From positions 265,001-329,000 of the forward strand of contig CP038128.1 of assembly GCA_004519485.1 (NCBI GenBank): a stretch of 64,000 nt of DNA, given 5' to 3'. The position numbers and the translations under genes were made by a program. The notes below the pieces were generated by a model, which did no database searches, was not told where the DNA came from, and worked only from the letters and a program-made list of their open reading frames with translations. This DNA is from Nannochloropsis oceanica. Lineage: Eukaryota; Sar; Eustigmatophyceae; Eustigmatales; Monodopsidaceae. This document shows positions 43,932 through 54,624 of the stretch, one piece after another. Position 1 is the first letter of the stretch; each line of letters starts with the position of its first letter.

Positions 43932-45855
43932 ATGCTGCCACTCGTGCGCGGCGGAGGGGCTTTGCTCCTTGCCGTGGTAATAAGCATTCTCGTCGACCAT
44001 GTCGCCCATGCCTTCCTGCCAATGCCGCGATGCATTATGGTAAGTTGATTTATTAAAGCATGGTTCCTTTCCTTCTAGAGGAAGAAGGTATCCCCTGTAT
44101 GTCTTCCGTCCTCATTATCCACAACGCCTGTGCTCTTCAATTGTGCGTCATTTCTCTCACCAATTTTATCAAAGTCTCCATCACAATGCTTTCCTATCCC
44201 AATCTCCTCCTTTCTCGCCTTGCTACGACACAGAAACACGCCTCCCGCCTTCCAAAACTGCGCGCCCGCCGCTCCCTCCTGAGCGCCTCCTCCTCTGCCA
44301 GTAGCGACAGTCCCACGCATTTCGACTACCTTGTCATTGGCGGAGGCAGTGGTGGCATCGCTTCGGCCCGTCGTGCTGCGTCTTACGGCGCAAAAGTCGG
44401 TGTGATTGAAAAGCAATACTTGGGTGGCACCTGTGTCAACGTAGGGTGTGTGCCCAAGAAAGTCATGTGGAACGCGGCGCATGTCAGGGAAATACTGGCA
44501 GGGGCCAAACACTTTGGGTTTGATTTGGACGGGCATGGTGTACCGTTCGATTGGCCGATGCTGAAGAAGGTAAGGGAGGAGGAAGGGAGAGGAGGGAGGG
44601 AGGGCGGGCGGGAGGACGGGCGGGAGGAAGGAAGGTAGGCGATGGTCAGGATTAGCAGTAGGTTCATTCATTGATCTCTCCCTCCCTTCCTCTCTCTCTT
44701 CCTCTCTTCACACAGGCCCGCGATGACTACGTCCAACGTCTCAACGGCATCTACGCCAAGAATCTGGGCGCGTCGGAGGTGGCGATCATTGAGGGCACTG
44801 CCTCATTCGCCGGTCCCAAGACCCTCCGTGTGGGGAGCACTGACTACACCGCCGAGCATATCCTCATCGCAGTGGGAGGACAGCCCAGGATGCTATCTAT
44901 TCCGGGGGCGAAGGAATTTGCGATTACCAGTGACGGTTTTTTTGATTTGCCTGAGATGCCGAAGAGAGTGGGAGTGGTAGGGGGCGGATACATCGCAGTA
45001 GAGCTGGCGGGAGTATTGAGTGAATTGGGCAGTGAGACGACGTTGATTTGTAGGGGGGAGTCGGTCTTGAGGGGCTTTGATAACTTGATCACCTCGACGC
45101 TGATGGAGGAGATGCAAAAGGCGGGATTGAAGTTCAGGGGCATGTCGACGCCCAAGGCGGTGGTAAAGGAAGAGGGAGGGTTGATGGTGGAGTTGGAGGA
45201 GGGAGGGAGGGAGGGTCCGTTTGATACGCTGTTGTTGGCGACAGGGAGATCCACGGCCATTACGAATTTGGGTTTGGAGGGGGCGGGGATTGAGACGGAT
45301 AAGGCCGGCTACGTGCAGGTGGATGAGTATCAGAACACGAATGTGGGGGGTGTGTACGCGTTGGGGGACGTGTGTGGAAGAGTGCAGCTGACGCCAATGG
45401 CGATTGCGGCGGGGAGACGGTTGGCGGATCGATTGTTTGGCTCGATCCCAGATGCGAAGGCGGATTATGATGGTGTCCCGACCGTGGTGTTCTCGCACCC
45501 GCCCATTGGTACGGTGGGATTGACGGAGCAGCAGGCGAAGGAGGAGCATGGAGAGGACAATGTGAAGATCTATAGCAGCAAGTTTGTGAATTTGTTTTAC
45601 GGTCCCTGGCGACTTGCACCTGAGGAGAAGCCCAAGACGGCGATGAAGCTTGTGTGCGTAGGACCGGAAGAGAAGGTGGTGGGCCTGCACGTGATAGGGA
45701 TGGGGGCGGACGAGATGCTGCAGGGTTTTGCGGTCGCGATGAAGATGGGAGCCACCAAGGCCGACTTTGACGCGTGTGTGGCGTTGCACCCGACGGCGGC
45801 GGAAGAGTTTGTGACATTGGCGCCGTGGGGGTTGAAAGGGAAGAGGAGCAGGTGA
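43932..45855 (+). CDS. Plastid glutathione reductase
   Basis: Reduces glutathione disulfide with NADPH; FAD flavoprotein of the pyridine-nucleotide disulfide reductase family. Exons 43932-44039, 44234-44569 and 44716-45855, all phase 0, 527 aa. Exon 1 alone encodes a signal peptide ([21 protein letters not shown]) ending in A-F (AHAFLPMP), the stramenopile plastid motif. The mature enzyme follows: FAD motif [14 protein letters not shown]; redox-active [13 protein letters not shown] with the CxxxxC disulfide; NADPH motif [18 protein letters not shown]; and the C-terminal HPTAAEE with the proton-relay His. The acceptor at 44232-44233 follows a long pyrimidine tract. One copy could serve only the plastid; a cytosolic form would need another gene or start. 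Confidence 0.93.
44575..44711 (+). repeat. Purine then pyrimidine (GGGA/CCCT) tracts in glutathione reductase intron 2
   Basis: A GGGA/GGGC-rich block follows the donor, and a CCCT/CTCT block precedes the acceptor at 44714-44715, so the intron could fold back on itself. Confidence 0.7.
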
Positions 45856-47340
45856 TTTGATGATTTGTGGGGGGGAGGGGAGGGAGGGAGAAAGGAAGCA
45901 AGGCAGGAAGGGCGGGTGGGCTGGGTTCTGCGGTAGGTGGAGGGTAGGTGGAAAAACGATAGCAAGTTACAAAAAGATTTCCGGTTAAGTTATCGGTGGT
46001 ATTTGCGTTAGGGGTCGAATCTCATTAAAAGATGACTAAAGAAATAAGCAAGAATCGTTCACAGAGAGTAGGGAGGGAGGGAGGAAGGAAGGAAATAACA
46101 GACGGTGACGGTCGATTGGATGCGAGGGAGTCGATCATTGTTCCTTTTTGGCCAGAGCTGGGAATTTGTTTGCTGTCCGCTCACTACCAGGCGTACATTT
46201 GACGGTTCGATGACATGGTACCCGGAAGCCCTGCCTTTCTCTTCGTCGTTGTCGACCATGCGGCGCTTCTTGCCGCAATCATTATCGCTCTTCGAACAGA
46301 TTCTCGCCCTCATCTAATCTATTCCCTTCTCCTCGCAATCCTATCCTGGCTTGCCCGTCTGCTAGCTCGTTTTCGTCGTACAAGTCTCTCTGTCTGCCTG
46401 CCAACACCCATACAACGCACAATCACACAAGCCTCCACCCTGCCGAAGAATTCAACTGATGAACTGCCCGACCCAGCCGAGCCACCACACCCTTCCCATC
46501 GTTCTTTCCTTCTCTCTCTCTCTTCCCTACTCTCCCTCCCTCCCTCCCTCCCTCCCTCAAGCTCTCCCTTTCGACGGTTTGTTCTCCGTCTGCTGTCTCC
46601 ATACCCCTGCCTCAACCGTTCTTTCCCCCACTCCTTCTTTTCTTCGTATTCATCTTTTATCTTCTCTCATACTTCTTTTCTACTCTTCGGGCTTCTCCTT
46701 CTGATCCATCTTCATGTTATCCTTCTTTCTTCTTCCTCTGCCTATCTCACCCCCTCCTCTCTATATCGTCGTCCTTACATCTACTACTCCTTCGAAGTAT
46801 GAAAAGAAATAATCTTTTAATTCCATATCCTCCCCTCATTCCTCCTGACTCTACTCCTCTTCCTCCCCCTTCCTCCTCCTCGACAGCACTTAAAAATTTG
46901 ACTGTCTCGTTCTTGTTGGGGGGGGGATGTGCTTTTCTATGATGCTGCTACTGCTCCTCCTGCTGATGCAGCCTTTTCGTAAGTTCTCCATAAATGCGCG
47001 TGTTTTTGCGTTGTCTCTGTTGCCTCTTCATCAGATCACAGCATGTACTTTCCCGTACTGATCTCTCCTATCTCCCTGTTTCTCCCTACCTCTCGCTAAG
47101 GTGCGTCCTCCTCCTCCTTCTCCTCGAAGAAGACTTCCCTTTTAATGTGATCCCTCATTCTCCCGCCCGCGAATGATGTCAGTCGCCGCAGTGCATGCCA
47201 AGTACAGACACTCTTACCTCCACTCCTCCTCTCGTCCTCGTCGTCGTCCTCCTCCTCCTCCTCCTCCTCCGTCTCTTCCATTCGTCCCATCCACGACCAC
47301 CAACCCTCTCATCTCTCCCCTTCTGTTTTCCTCCCTCCAC
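45856..47340. other. Convergent 3' region, pyrimidine-rich
   Basis: 1.5 kb between the glutathione reductase (+) and LSM14 (-) stops. Long C/T-rich stretches around 46500-46760 and 46820-46880 create Ser/Leu/Pro-rich open frames that I do not accept as genes. Confidence 0.55.
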
Positions 47341-48429
47341 TTAAGCCTGTACCGGTGCTCCTCCCCCGCCCTGGGCGGCCGGGGCGTATCCCCTCCCTCC
47401 CCCCCTCCCTCCCCTATACCCCCCACGACCCCTCCCCCCACCCCGTCCGCCCCCACCCCTGAAAGACCCACCACGGCCCCCTCCTCTCCCTCCTCCGAAC
47501 CGACGATTGTTGGGGTTGTGTAGCGCAGCCACGCCAAACGTGTCCATGTTCGTCTTCCTCTCCTCTGCCAGGGTCGGCCGCCCTCCCATCCCTTGTCCCG
47601 AGCTTAGGTCGTCAAAGAATGAGCTCTTGTTATATTTCTTTACTTCCGGAACCACCGCTGCTGCTACTGCCGCCGTCGTCGCACCCTCGATATTTCCGCC
47701 GCCCTCCGTGGCTCCCGCTCCACCTGCCTCGGTATCGTTGTTGCTGATGCTGGTGTTGTCGTCGTTAACAGCCAACTTCGAGAACTCCTCCTCTTTATTA
47801 AAACCCTGCAGCGCCTCTTGGAAATCAAACTCACCCTCCCCTCCCTCCGGTCCGCCCTGAGACGCTCCCTCAACCTTTCCTCGTCGGTTTAATAAATGCC
47901 CGCCTGTGCCAGGCAAAGGGCCGGAGACGGTGGGACGATCTCCTCCAATCCCTCCCCCTCGCCCTCCTCCTCGTCCTCCTCCTCCTCCTCGTGTGCTGTA
48001 TCGTCCTCCTCTTGGGGCTCCACGACCACCAGCACCCACTGGACGTTGCTGCTGATACTGCTGCTGCTGTTGTGATGGTGGTCTCGAAGCTTGTTGCGGC
48101 TGCGGCGGTGCTTGTTGCTGCTGCTGCTGTTGGGAAGCAGGAACGGCCTTGGGTGCGGGAGCAGAAGCGGCTGGGGTAGAGGGGGCGTCGTGGACGTGCA
48201 AGTCCTTGATGTCCGAAGCCTCGAATAGGATGTAATCGTACAAGGTGTCATCAGCCGGATACGCCTGTCCGTCTGCGGGGGTCCGGCCTTCGGTGCCGAG
48301 GCACTTGACTGCTTGCAAGGTGACGCAGGACTTCTCTTGGTCAATAGAGAAGAGTATGCCTTCGTACCGGATGTCCTTGTTGGAGATGAGGCTGATGTGC
48401 GAGCCGATAAGCTTGCCCGGTGCCGCCAT
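47341..48429 (-). CDS. LSM14: LSM14/Scd6/RAP55 mRNA-storage protein
   Basis: Translational repressor and decapping-linked component of P-bodies and stress granules. Single exon, 362 aa from ATG 48429. Domains in family order: N-terminal divergent Lsm domain (KLIGSHISLISNKDIRYEG...); a Gln-rich and RGG linker; FDF helix (EFDFQEALQGFNKEEEF, about residue 198); FFD box (YNKSSFFDDLSS, about 268); TFG box (RKTNMDTFG, about 290); and a long C-terminal RGG/GRG tail. An in-frame extension upstream to 49071 is hydrophobic and unlike the family, so it is taken as 5' UTR. It is divergent from the ankyrin gene. Confidence 0.95.
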   Translation of the reverse strand: MAAPGKLIGSHISLISNKDIRYEGILFSIDQEKSCVTLQAVKCLGTEGRTPADGQAYPADDTLYDYILFEASDIKDLHVHDAPSTPAASAPAPKAVPASQQQQQQQAPPQPQQASRPPSQQQQQYQQQRPVGAGGRGAPRGGRYSTRGGGGGRGGGRGGGIGGDRPTVSGPLPGTGGHLLNRRGKVEGASQGGPEGGEGEFDFQEALQGFNKEEEFSKLAVNDDNTSISNNDTEAGGAGATEGGGNIEGATTAAVAAAVVPEVKKYNKSSFFDDLSSGQGMGGRPTLAEERKTNMDTFGVAALHNPNNRRFGGGRGGGRGGSFRGGGGRGGGRGRGGYRGGRGGGRGYAPAAQGGGGAPVQA

Positions 48430-49624
48430 CTTATGAGAATAGGAGGAGGGGAGGGGAGTGTCGCAGAAGGAAGAGGTTTTTGTCGAAGTCCAGGCTTGCC
48501 AACGCAACGTGGGGACAAAGCCTTTTGTTGCTGCTGTAATTCCTCGCTCCTGTAACAAATCACAAGTGTGTGTGTCTGTGTAATGTAAATATGTGGGTGG
48601 GGGGATACGCGTGAGTGGTATTGAGAATAGAAGCGTTGCTATGCTTTGCTTGGTGTATCCAACGCAAGCGACGAAGATGAGAGCGGGGAGGAAGGGGAAG
48701 GAGAGGTGTGGGAAGAGTTTGGCCGCACTGCACCACCGGCTCCACCGCTTCAGCACCGAGACCGTTGCCAGGATCACCTGTGCGTGAGCTTGCGGACTGA
48801 TGCAACTTCGTGAAGCTGGTGAGGTGTACGAGAGGCGGGGGTGAGACAACGCCTGCAACACCATGAAAGACGAAGAAAGTGGTGTGGCTTTCATCACAGG
48901 GGGGGCCTCACGTAAGGAATTTGCCTCCCGTTCAAATTGCTGCGCTGTCCTCCTCCCGGCTCTACACCCCTCTTGCTGCACTGAGGGAGCCACGGCGGGA
49001 GGCATGCATCCCCTTCCATGTGCAGCATTTGATGAGTGCTTATGGCCGACTGCTGTTTCTTTTGCTCGCAACTAGCATCGACCACCCAGCCAACACCCAC
49101 GGCTTTAGCGAAGCCCTGCTCATGGTGTCGACGGAAAAGAAGGCAGAGACTGACGGGCACTATTTGGACTTGTCATCACATCCCATACTAATCAGAAATC
49201 ACGCCCCTGCCTTGACATTCTTCTACACATGCATAGGTGCCAGCGGGAGACGGCTGCCACGTGGGGGAGAAGGCAAAACCACAAGGCACCGAAGGAAGGA
49301 GGACACGGAAGGTCTCCTAGCCTCGTGGGTCCCGCTTCTTTTTCGTGTTGTTTGTGGCTCCACACGACGCGGACAACAACGCACCAGTCAGCCCTATTGC
49401 AGCAGGGCAGGATTAGGCGCAGTAGTGAGCTGAGTGTTTTGAGAACTCCGACGCGGGGGCTTTAAAGAAGCTGTTTTTTTGTGGCCAGATTCTGCGGTGC
49501 AGCACACGCTGAAGATCCTCTTTTTTCGACTGCAGCCGGGAGGCAGGCATCTAGCGAAGATTGTGCGCGGTGGCGGTCAGTGTCAACATCTCAAGGTAAA
49601 GCAACACTTACAGCAGCAGCAGAG

Positions 49625-49663
<39 letters not shown>

Positions 49664-49694
49664 CCTCCCTTTCAAGCATTGAAAGGACACCACA
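48430..49694. other. Divergent intergenic region
   Basis: 1.27 kb between LSM14 (-) and the ankyrin gene (+). Ends in a CAG run directly before the ankyrin start. Plus-strand frames of up to 184 codons lack any recognisable domain. Confidence 0.5.
49611..49665 (+). repeat. (CAG)n microsatellite in the ankyrin 5' leader
   Basis: About 15 CAG units with one early interruption, ending some 30 bp before the ankyrin ATG. It may be transcribed in the 5' UTR. Confidence 0.9.
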
Positions 49695-51146
49695 ATGGAT
49701 GAAAACAGCGTCGGCGCGCTCTTTTCCGCGGCCAAGCAAGGCCGGGTCGAAGAACTTGCCACCCTCCTAGACGAACACCCCGAGCTAGTACACGCTCGTA
49801 GCGACCCTTCTCACCATCACACCCTCCTCATCCTTGCGGCCTGGCATGGCCGCACCTCCGTCGCCACCCTCCTTCTCGACCGAGGCGCGGACCCGAACGC
49901 TGTCAACCTGGAAGGACGTACTCCTCTGTGGTTTTCTTGCTGTGGTGGGCACGTGGAAACTGCCTCGTTGCTATTGGCTCGTGGGGGAAAGCCCAGCGTG
50001 AGGAAGGAAGGGGGGTCGACGGCACTGATGGCAGCAGCCTGGACGGGGCATTTACCCGTGGCGAGGTTAATTTTGGACCACGCGGCGCGGATGGAGGCGG
50101 ATGCGAGGGATACCCAAGAGCAGCATCAGGACGAGGTACGGCGGTTGTTGGATGAGCAGAACAAGGACGGATGTTCAGGGTTGTGGTTTGCAGCGGGCCA
50201 TGGGAGGGCGGAGATGGTGGCTTTCTTATTGAGGCGCGGGGCAGATTTTCTGCAGGCGGATTGTGATGGGTACACGGCTTTGCACGTGGCACGGTTGAGG
50301 GGGTACGAGGATTGTGCGTTGTTGTTGGAGGACACAGAGAGGGCTTACTGGCTCTACCAGGCTCGGCGACTGTATGACGATGCCACGACGTTACGAACTT
50401 TGCCACGGGCGGGGACTCGGGCAAGGTTTCAACAGCGACGGCAGCAGCTGACACCAAAGTATTTGAGGGTAAGGGCGGATCAAGGGTTGGAGTTCCCATC
50501 GCCCCGGGTAGTGGGAGCGGAGATGGAGGCGCTTGAGGCAGCAGTTGCAGCAGCAGCAGCAGCGGGGATGCTTTCGCCCTCATCGCCGCCGTCGTGCTTG
50601 TCGTCCAGGGCGGTGGTAGAAGGAGAAGAAGCAGCTGATGCAGCACCAGCAGATGCAACTATGGGAGGCGACAATGATGATGGTGGTGGTGGGCCGGGAG
50701 ACTGTAGGAGGAGCGGTATGAGGAGAAAGGCTGCTCAGGAGGAGGAGGAATGTGGATTTGCGTCTTTGGATTCTTCCGCCTCGTCCTGCTGGAATAACAT
50801 ATCGGGAGGGGAAGGGACGAGTGGAATCGTTCGTGACGTATGTAAGCACAGGCGTGACCGAAAGCGAAAACGCTCGGGCTCTGCGTCGGATTCCTTTTCC
50901 TTTACCGGTGTATCCTCCTCCTCCACCTCCTCCTCCTCCTCTGCCTCCTCGAGCCTAGAAGCCGCCGGAGCAGCGACACCAACAGCGATGAAGTCCACAC
51001 CTACGTCCTCGGCGGAGGCGGCCGCAAAAGCAGCAGCCGCGGAGGAACGTCAGGAGGTCTTGCAATTTGTCGTCCAGGAGCTGAAGGGGGAGCTGTTCGT
51101 TGAACTGCTGGGGTTTGTCACGGCGGCCGCGCCGCAAGGGCCTTGA
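49695..51146 (+). CDS. Ankyrin-repeat protein with a conserved C-terminal helix
   Basis: Seen: single exon from ATG 49695, 483 aa. About five ankyrin repeats span residues 5-215, for example DGYTALHVARLRGYEDCALLL and EGRTPLWFSCCGGHVETASL, with typical T-P-L and GH motifs. A conserved-looking helix follows (YWLYQARRLYDDATTL). The middle is Ser/Ala/Gly low complexity with a basic HRRDRKRKRS nuclear-localisation-like stretch. The C-terminus has a hydrophobic amphipathic helix (LQFVVQELKGELFVELLGFV) reminiscent of the ends of other stramenopile ankyrin proteins. Ankyrin repeats bind proteins; partner unknown. Inference: a nuclear scaffold. Confidence 0.88.
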   Translation: MDENSVGALFSAAKQGRVEELATLLDEHPELVHARSDPSHHHTLLILAAWHGRTSVATLLLDRGADPNAVNLEGRTPLWFSCCGGHVETASLLLARGGKPSVRKEGGSTALMAAAWTGHLPVARLILDHAARMEADARDTQEQHQDEVRRLLDEQNKDGCSGLWFAAGHGRAEMVAFLLRRGADFLQADCDGYTALHVARLRGYEDCALLLEDTERAYWLYQARRLYDDATTLRTLPRAGTRARFQQRRQQLTPKYLRVRADQGLEFPSPRVVGAEMEALEAAVAAAAAAGMLSPSSPPSCLSSRAVVEGEEAADAAPADATMGGDNDDGGGGPGDCRRSGMRRKAAQEEEECGFASLDSSASSCWNNISGGEGTSGIVRDVCKHRRDRKRKRSGSASDSFSFTGVSSSSTSSSSSASSSLEAAGAATPTAMKSTPTSSAEAAAKAAAAEERQEVLQFVVQELKGELFVELLGFVTAAAPQGP

Positions 51147-52593
51147 GAGTTGGAGGGGAGAGGGGGAGAAGGGCATAAGAGATAAATGGTGGAAGGGGGC
51201 GTGATTTATCGAAAAAATGAGAGGAAGGAAGGAGAGGATGAAGGGAGGGAGGTAGGGGCAGCGATTCCAAATGTAGGAGAGGACGATGGCGTTGAAGGAC
51301 AATAAGGGACACAGAAGTTTGATAGTATGAGAGAAAACGAACGAGGGAAAAAGACAGAGGTACACGAGCCGAAATTTAGGGAAGTAGTGTGAGACATTGA
51401 GGGAGAGGAGTAGTGACCACATGCATGCACACAGCAACGCCACCACCAGAAATCTCCCCACGTTGATCTTCAAATTGAGATAGAAAACTGAGGTATAATG
51501 GAGGAGGAGGAAAAAGAGAAGGAGAAGAGGAAGAGGAGGGAGCGATGCACTGGGAAGAACAGGAAATATATATAAAGGAGAATCCGGAGATACAATGCGA
51601 TCTCTCCGGGGTCCACTGCACACACATCACAGCCACGGGCGACAAATACCATCGTCACCAACCAACAACCAAATGTTTGACTAGTAGGTAGACAAACGCA
51701 GATTGCGGGATGTAGCAGAAGCAGCGGCTGCTGCTGCTGCTGCCGCGAACAAAAGCAGAAATAGGTTCACACCTTTTAAAATGCCCGTATGAAAATTAAA
51801 TAGAAAGGGAAAGAAAGAGCAAAGAAATGAGAGAAAACGAAGAGAGATGGGAAGTCGGAAGATCAAGAGAGAGAGCGACAAGGACATGAATGGCCTGCAG
51901 GTACTTGGGAATAGGGCAAAAGAGTAAAAATTAGAAAGGAGAGACAGGTCGTTAAAGACAAGGGAGGGTCTTTGGTCTTTCACTTGTTGTACCACCACTC
52001 AGTCGGCGTGCATAGAAAGGAAAGAGAAAAAATATGCTCATCAATTAGGTGGTGTCAGTTTAACCCTAATCGACTCTTGTTTATTTTTATTTCCTAGTAA
52101 AAATTAGAAAGGAGAGACAGGTCTTTAAAGACAAGGGAGGGTCTTTGGTCTTTCACTTGTTGTACCACCACTCAGTCGGCGTGCATAGAAAGGAAAGAGA
52201 AAAAATATGCTCATCAATTAGGTGGTGTCAGTTTAACCCTAATCGACTCTTGTTTATTTTTATTTCCTGTTATACTCATCCCTTCCCCCCTACTCATCGT
52301 CTTTCCTTCCTCCCTTGCTTGTTTTCTTCTGCCTACCTCGATGCTGCTATTCCTACACGTCCCCTCCATCTCTTCTTTCTATCGGTGTGTGCGCTCGCCA
52401 GGATAGCGAAGACCCTAACCCTTTCCGGGCAGCCCCAACGATGGCCAGCAAATGCCACAATTAACTTTCTTTTGCCCAAGATATTTACAACCATCCTATG
52501 ATCTTCCTTCCCTCTCATGCTATTTCTGTCCTCTCAAGTTGAGGCCCATGTGCCTAGCCCAGGAAACGTTCCCAGTCCCGTTTATTTTTTAAT
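51147..52593. other. Convergent 3' region with a segmental duplication
   Basis: 1.45 kb between the ankyrin gene (+) and the ferredoxin-TPR gene (-). AT-rich, with Ser/Leu frames on the minus strand that are not accepted. Holds the 173-bp tandem duplication listed separately. Confidence 0.6.
51923..52268. repeat. 173-bp tandem duplication, two near-identical copies
   Basis: Copy 1 at 51923-52095 and copy 2 at 52096-52268 match along their length; I see a single difference (GTCGTTAAAG versus GTCTTTAAAG). Each copy begins AGTAAAAATTAGAAAGGAGA and ends TTATTTTTATTTCCT. Noncoding. The near-identity points to a recent duplication, an active satellite seed or an assembly artefact. Confidence 0.95.
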
Positions 52594-54190
52594 TCATGAA
52601 CACGCAAACACACCCAACGCATCCAGCGTTATCACAAGGCTCTCCTCCGAAACTCCCTGCTCACGTGCATTCGCCACATACCTCTGTACCTTTTCGAGAA
52701 GCTCTATTTCTTGTTCTAGCTCCTTAGCGGTGGAAGGATCGATCTTGACAACGACCTGGTAGCAGGCGATCGCGTCCTTGAATCGACGAAGGAACCGCAA
52801 GCCATGGCCTGAGGGAGGGCAAAGAGGGAAAGAAGGGAAGGAAAGAGGTAGGAGCGATGGAAGAACGAGTGAATGAGACGGTGAGTGGAATAAGGGATCG
52901 AAGTACGCCTCATTGGAGCAAGCGACAAGATACCTATCGAGATATCCCTCCCCCACTCACATCCGCAACCCACCATCCAAAGCCTACCTGCTCTGATCCA
53001 ACTCTTGGTGAAATTCGGCAATATATGCGTCGCAGTCAGTGCATCATGGCACGCCTTATGCACCGCGAATTCAAACAGCGAAAACTGGAACGTGGTCAAG
53101 CGGTATAACCGCCCCCGGGCCTCATACACCTGAGTAAGGCGCGATAAAATAGGGACAACAAGGAAGGGGGAGGAGGCATGTACGCGCTCCAACAAGCCAA
53201 AGACTGCCTGGTCGGGCAGGGGCTGTGCTATCTGGTCGACGAGCTCCCTAAATTGCATAAAGTGGGTGTAAGCCCTTTGGAGGTAAGCGGTCGAACGCAT
53301 GACACGTAACACGCCTTCCTGCCCTTTGTGAGAGAGGGGGATGGCCTTGTCGTAGCATCCAATAGCCTGATCGACCTCGTTTTTGTCCAAGTGGGCATTG
53401 CCTTGGAAGTTGAGCTTCAGGCAGTCGGCGGAGGATTGGTTGATGCTGATACCGAGTTGGGAGGTGAACACGTCATAGACCTGTGTGAGAGTGATAGGGA
53501 GGGGGGGGTGGGCATTGTGGGACGGGAGGAGGAATAGTTTGAGAAAATGGGCGATGGCCGTCAGTAGTAGACGAGAATGTATCTCTATTCATCAGCGCTC
53601 CTCCTTCATTTCATCCATAACCGACAACATGCTCTACCCTGTTCCGTCTCTCCCCCCCTCCGTCCCTCCCTCCCTCCTTCCCTCACCTTTTCCACCGAAT
53701 CAATGTAGCTCAGCTCTTCAAAGGTGCCATTCGATTTCAAGAGTCTTATATTTGGGCCCTTGTTACATCTCCCTAAACAATCAACACCCTGCACCCGCAT
53801 CTGACTCCCATATGGCGTTAAGCCGATAAAGCTCCCCATCGTCGCCCCGGCCCCTCGTTGCATACACCATCGATTCGTGCAGACGAACACCTGCTGGACC
53901 GACACAACTCCTCCTGAATCTGCTGCTCCTCCTTCTCCTTTAGAAACCGTGGCCGTCCCGCCACCACCGCCGCTGCTGCTTGAGGCGGAGGCGGCTGCAG
54001 CCGCGAGGAGATCTCCGCGGGGCCGTCTCGGGGATGATGATGGAGAAGGGGGCTGAAGCCGATTTAGACCAAACCGCCAGCCATCAGCGACGAGGGACAA
54101 GTGAACGAGAAGGATTAGGAGGGTAAGGACGACAAATGCGTTTGATTGAGGGCGTGCAGGCGCCCGTCTTGACGTTAGCGGTGGTGACAT
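52594..54190 (-). CDS. Thioredoxin-like [2Fe-2S] ferredoxin fused to TPR repeats
   Basis: Exons 54190-53687, 53480-52988 and 52808-52594; phases agree, 403 aa. Residues about 20-40 are a hydrophobic signal (VVLTLLILLVHLSLVADG) followed by WRFG, a possible plastid presequence. After a Ser/Gly/Ala linker comes a thioredoxin-like ferredoxin fold (about 95-165) with four cysteines in the NuoE-like spacing: FVCTNRWCMQRGA and, later, DCLGRCNKGPNI. The rest (about 175-400) is helical TPR-type repeats, such as GNAHLDKNEVDQAIGCYDKA and HGLRFLRRFKDAIACYQ. Known: such ferredoxins bind [2Fe-2S] and serve in electron transfer or complex assembly. Inference: a plastid redox or assembly factor with a protein-binding scaffold. 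It shares a 434-bp divergent region with MetRS. Confidence 0.85.
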
Positions 54191-54624
54191 GAGTTGAAGC
54201 TGAAAAATGCTTGACGCGAACTGGAAAGAAGGGAGGATGATTGTAGCTCTTCAGGTCTGTGGCTTGCCTGGTCCTGGCTCTACTACTAGACGCACATGAC
54301 GCCAAGCGCCGTGCGCTGCCTGTGATGCGTGGGAAGACGAGGTGATGCATATGAAGGCGCGTGTGCCAAGCAGGGATGTGTGAAGGGAAGCATCGGCGAC
54401 GCTTTCGCTCGATTTGCATTATGCCTTGCTTCCACACGTTTGCAAGTCCACCTAATAAATACTCAAGCGCGACACACATGCCTCGCTCCTTTCTTCTACT
54501 CGATTTGCTCGGTCTCATCATCTTCTGTCACTCTCACGATTTTCCCCCATAACTGACGCAGGAGCAAACATCGTCGAGGCCTTCACGTCACATACCCACA
54601 GCCGCACACGCCCTCGCTGGCCGA
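54191..54624. promoter_or_regulatory. Divergent promoter region
   Basis: 434 bp between the ferredoxin-TPR (-) and MetRS (+) starts. An upstream MetRS exon encoding a targeting peptide could lie here, but none is clear. Confidence 0.4.

Noticed and set aside
43452-44048. Long plus-strand frame extending upstream of glutathione reductase
   Set aside because: Only the last 36 codons form a signal peptide; the upstream part has no presequence or domain features, so the ATG at 43932 is preferred.
46215-46802. 195-codon plus-strand frame
   Set aside because: Ser/Leu/Pro-rich translation of a C/T-rich intergenic stretch between convergent genes.
48430-49071. In-frame upstream extension of LSM14
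   Set aside because: Adds a hydrophobic, irregular stretch unlike any LSM14; the family N-terminus starts exactly at ATG 48429.
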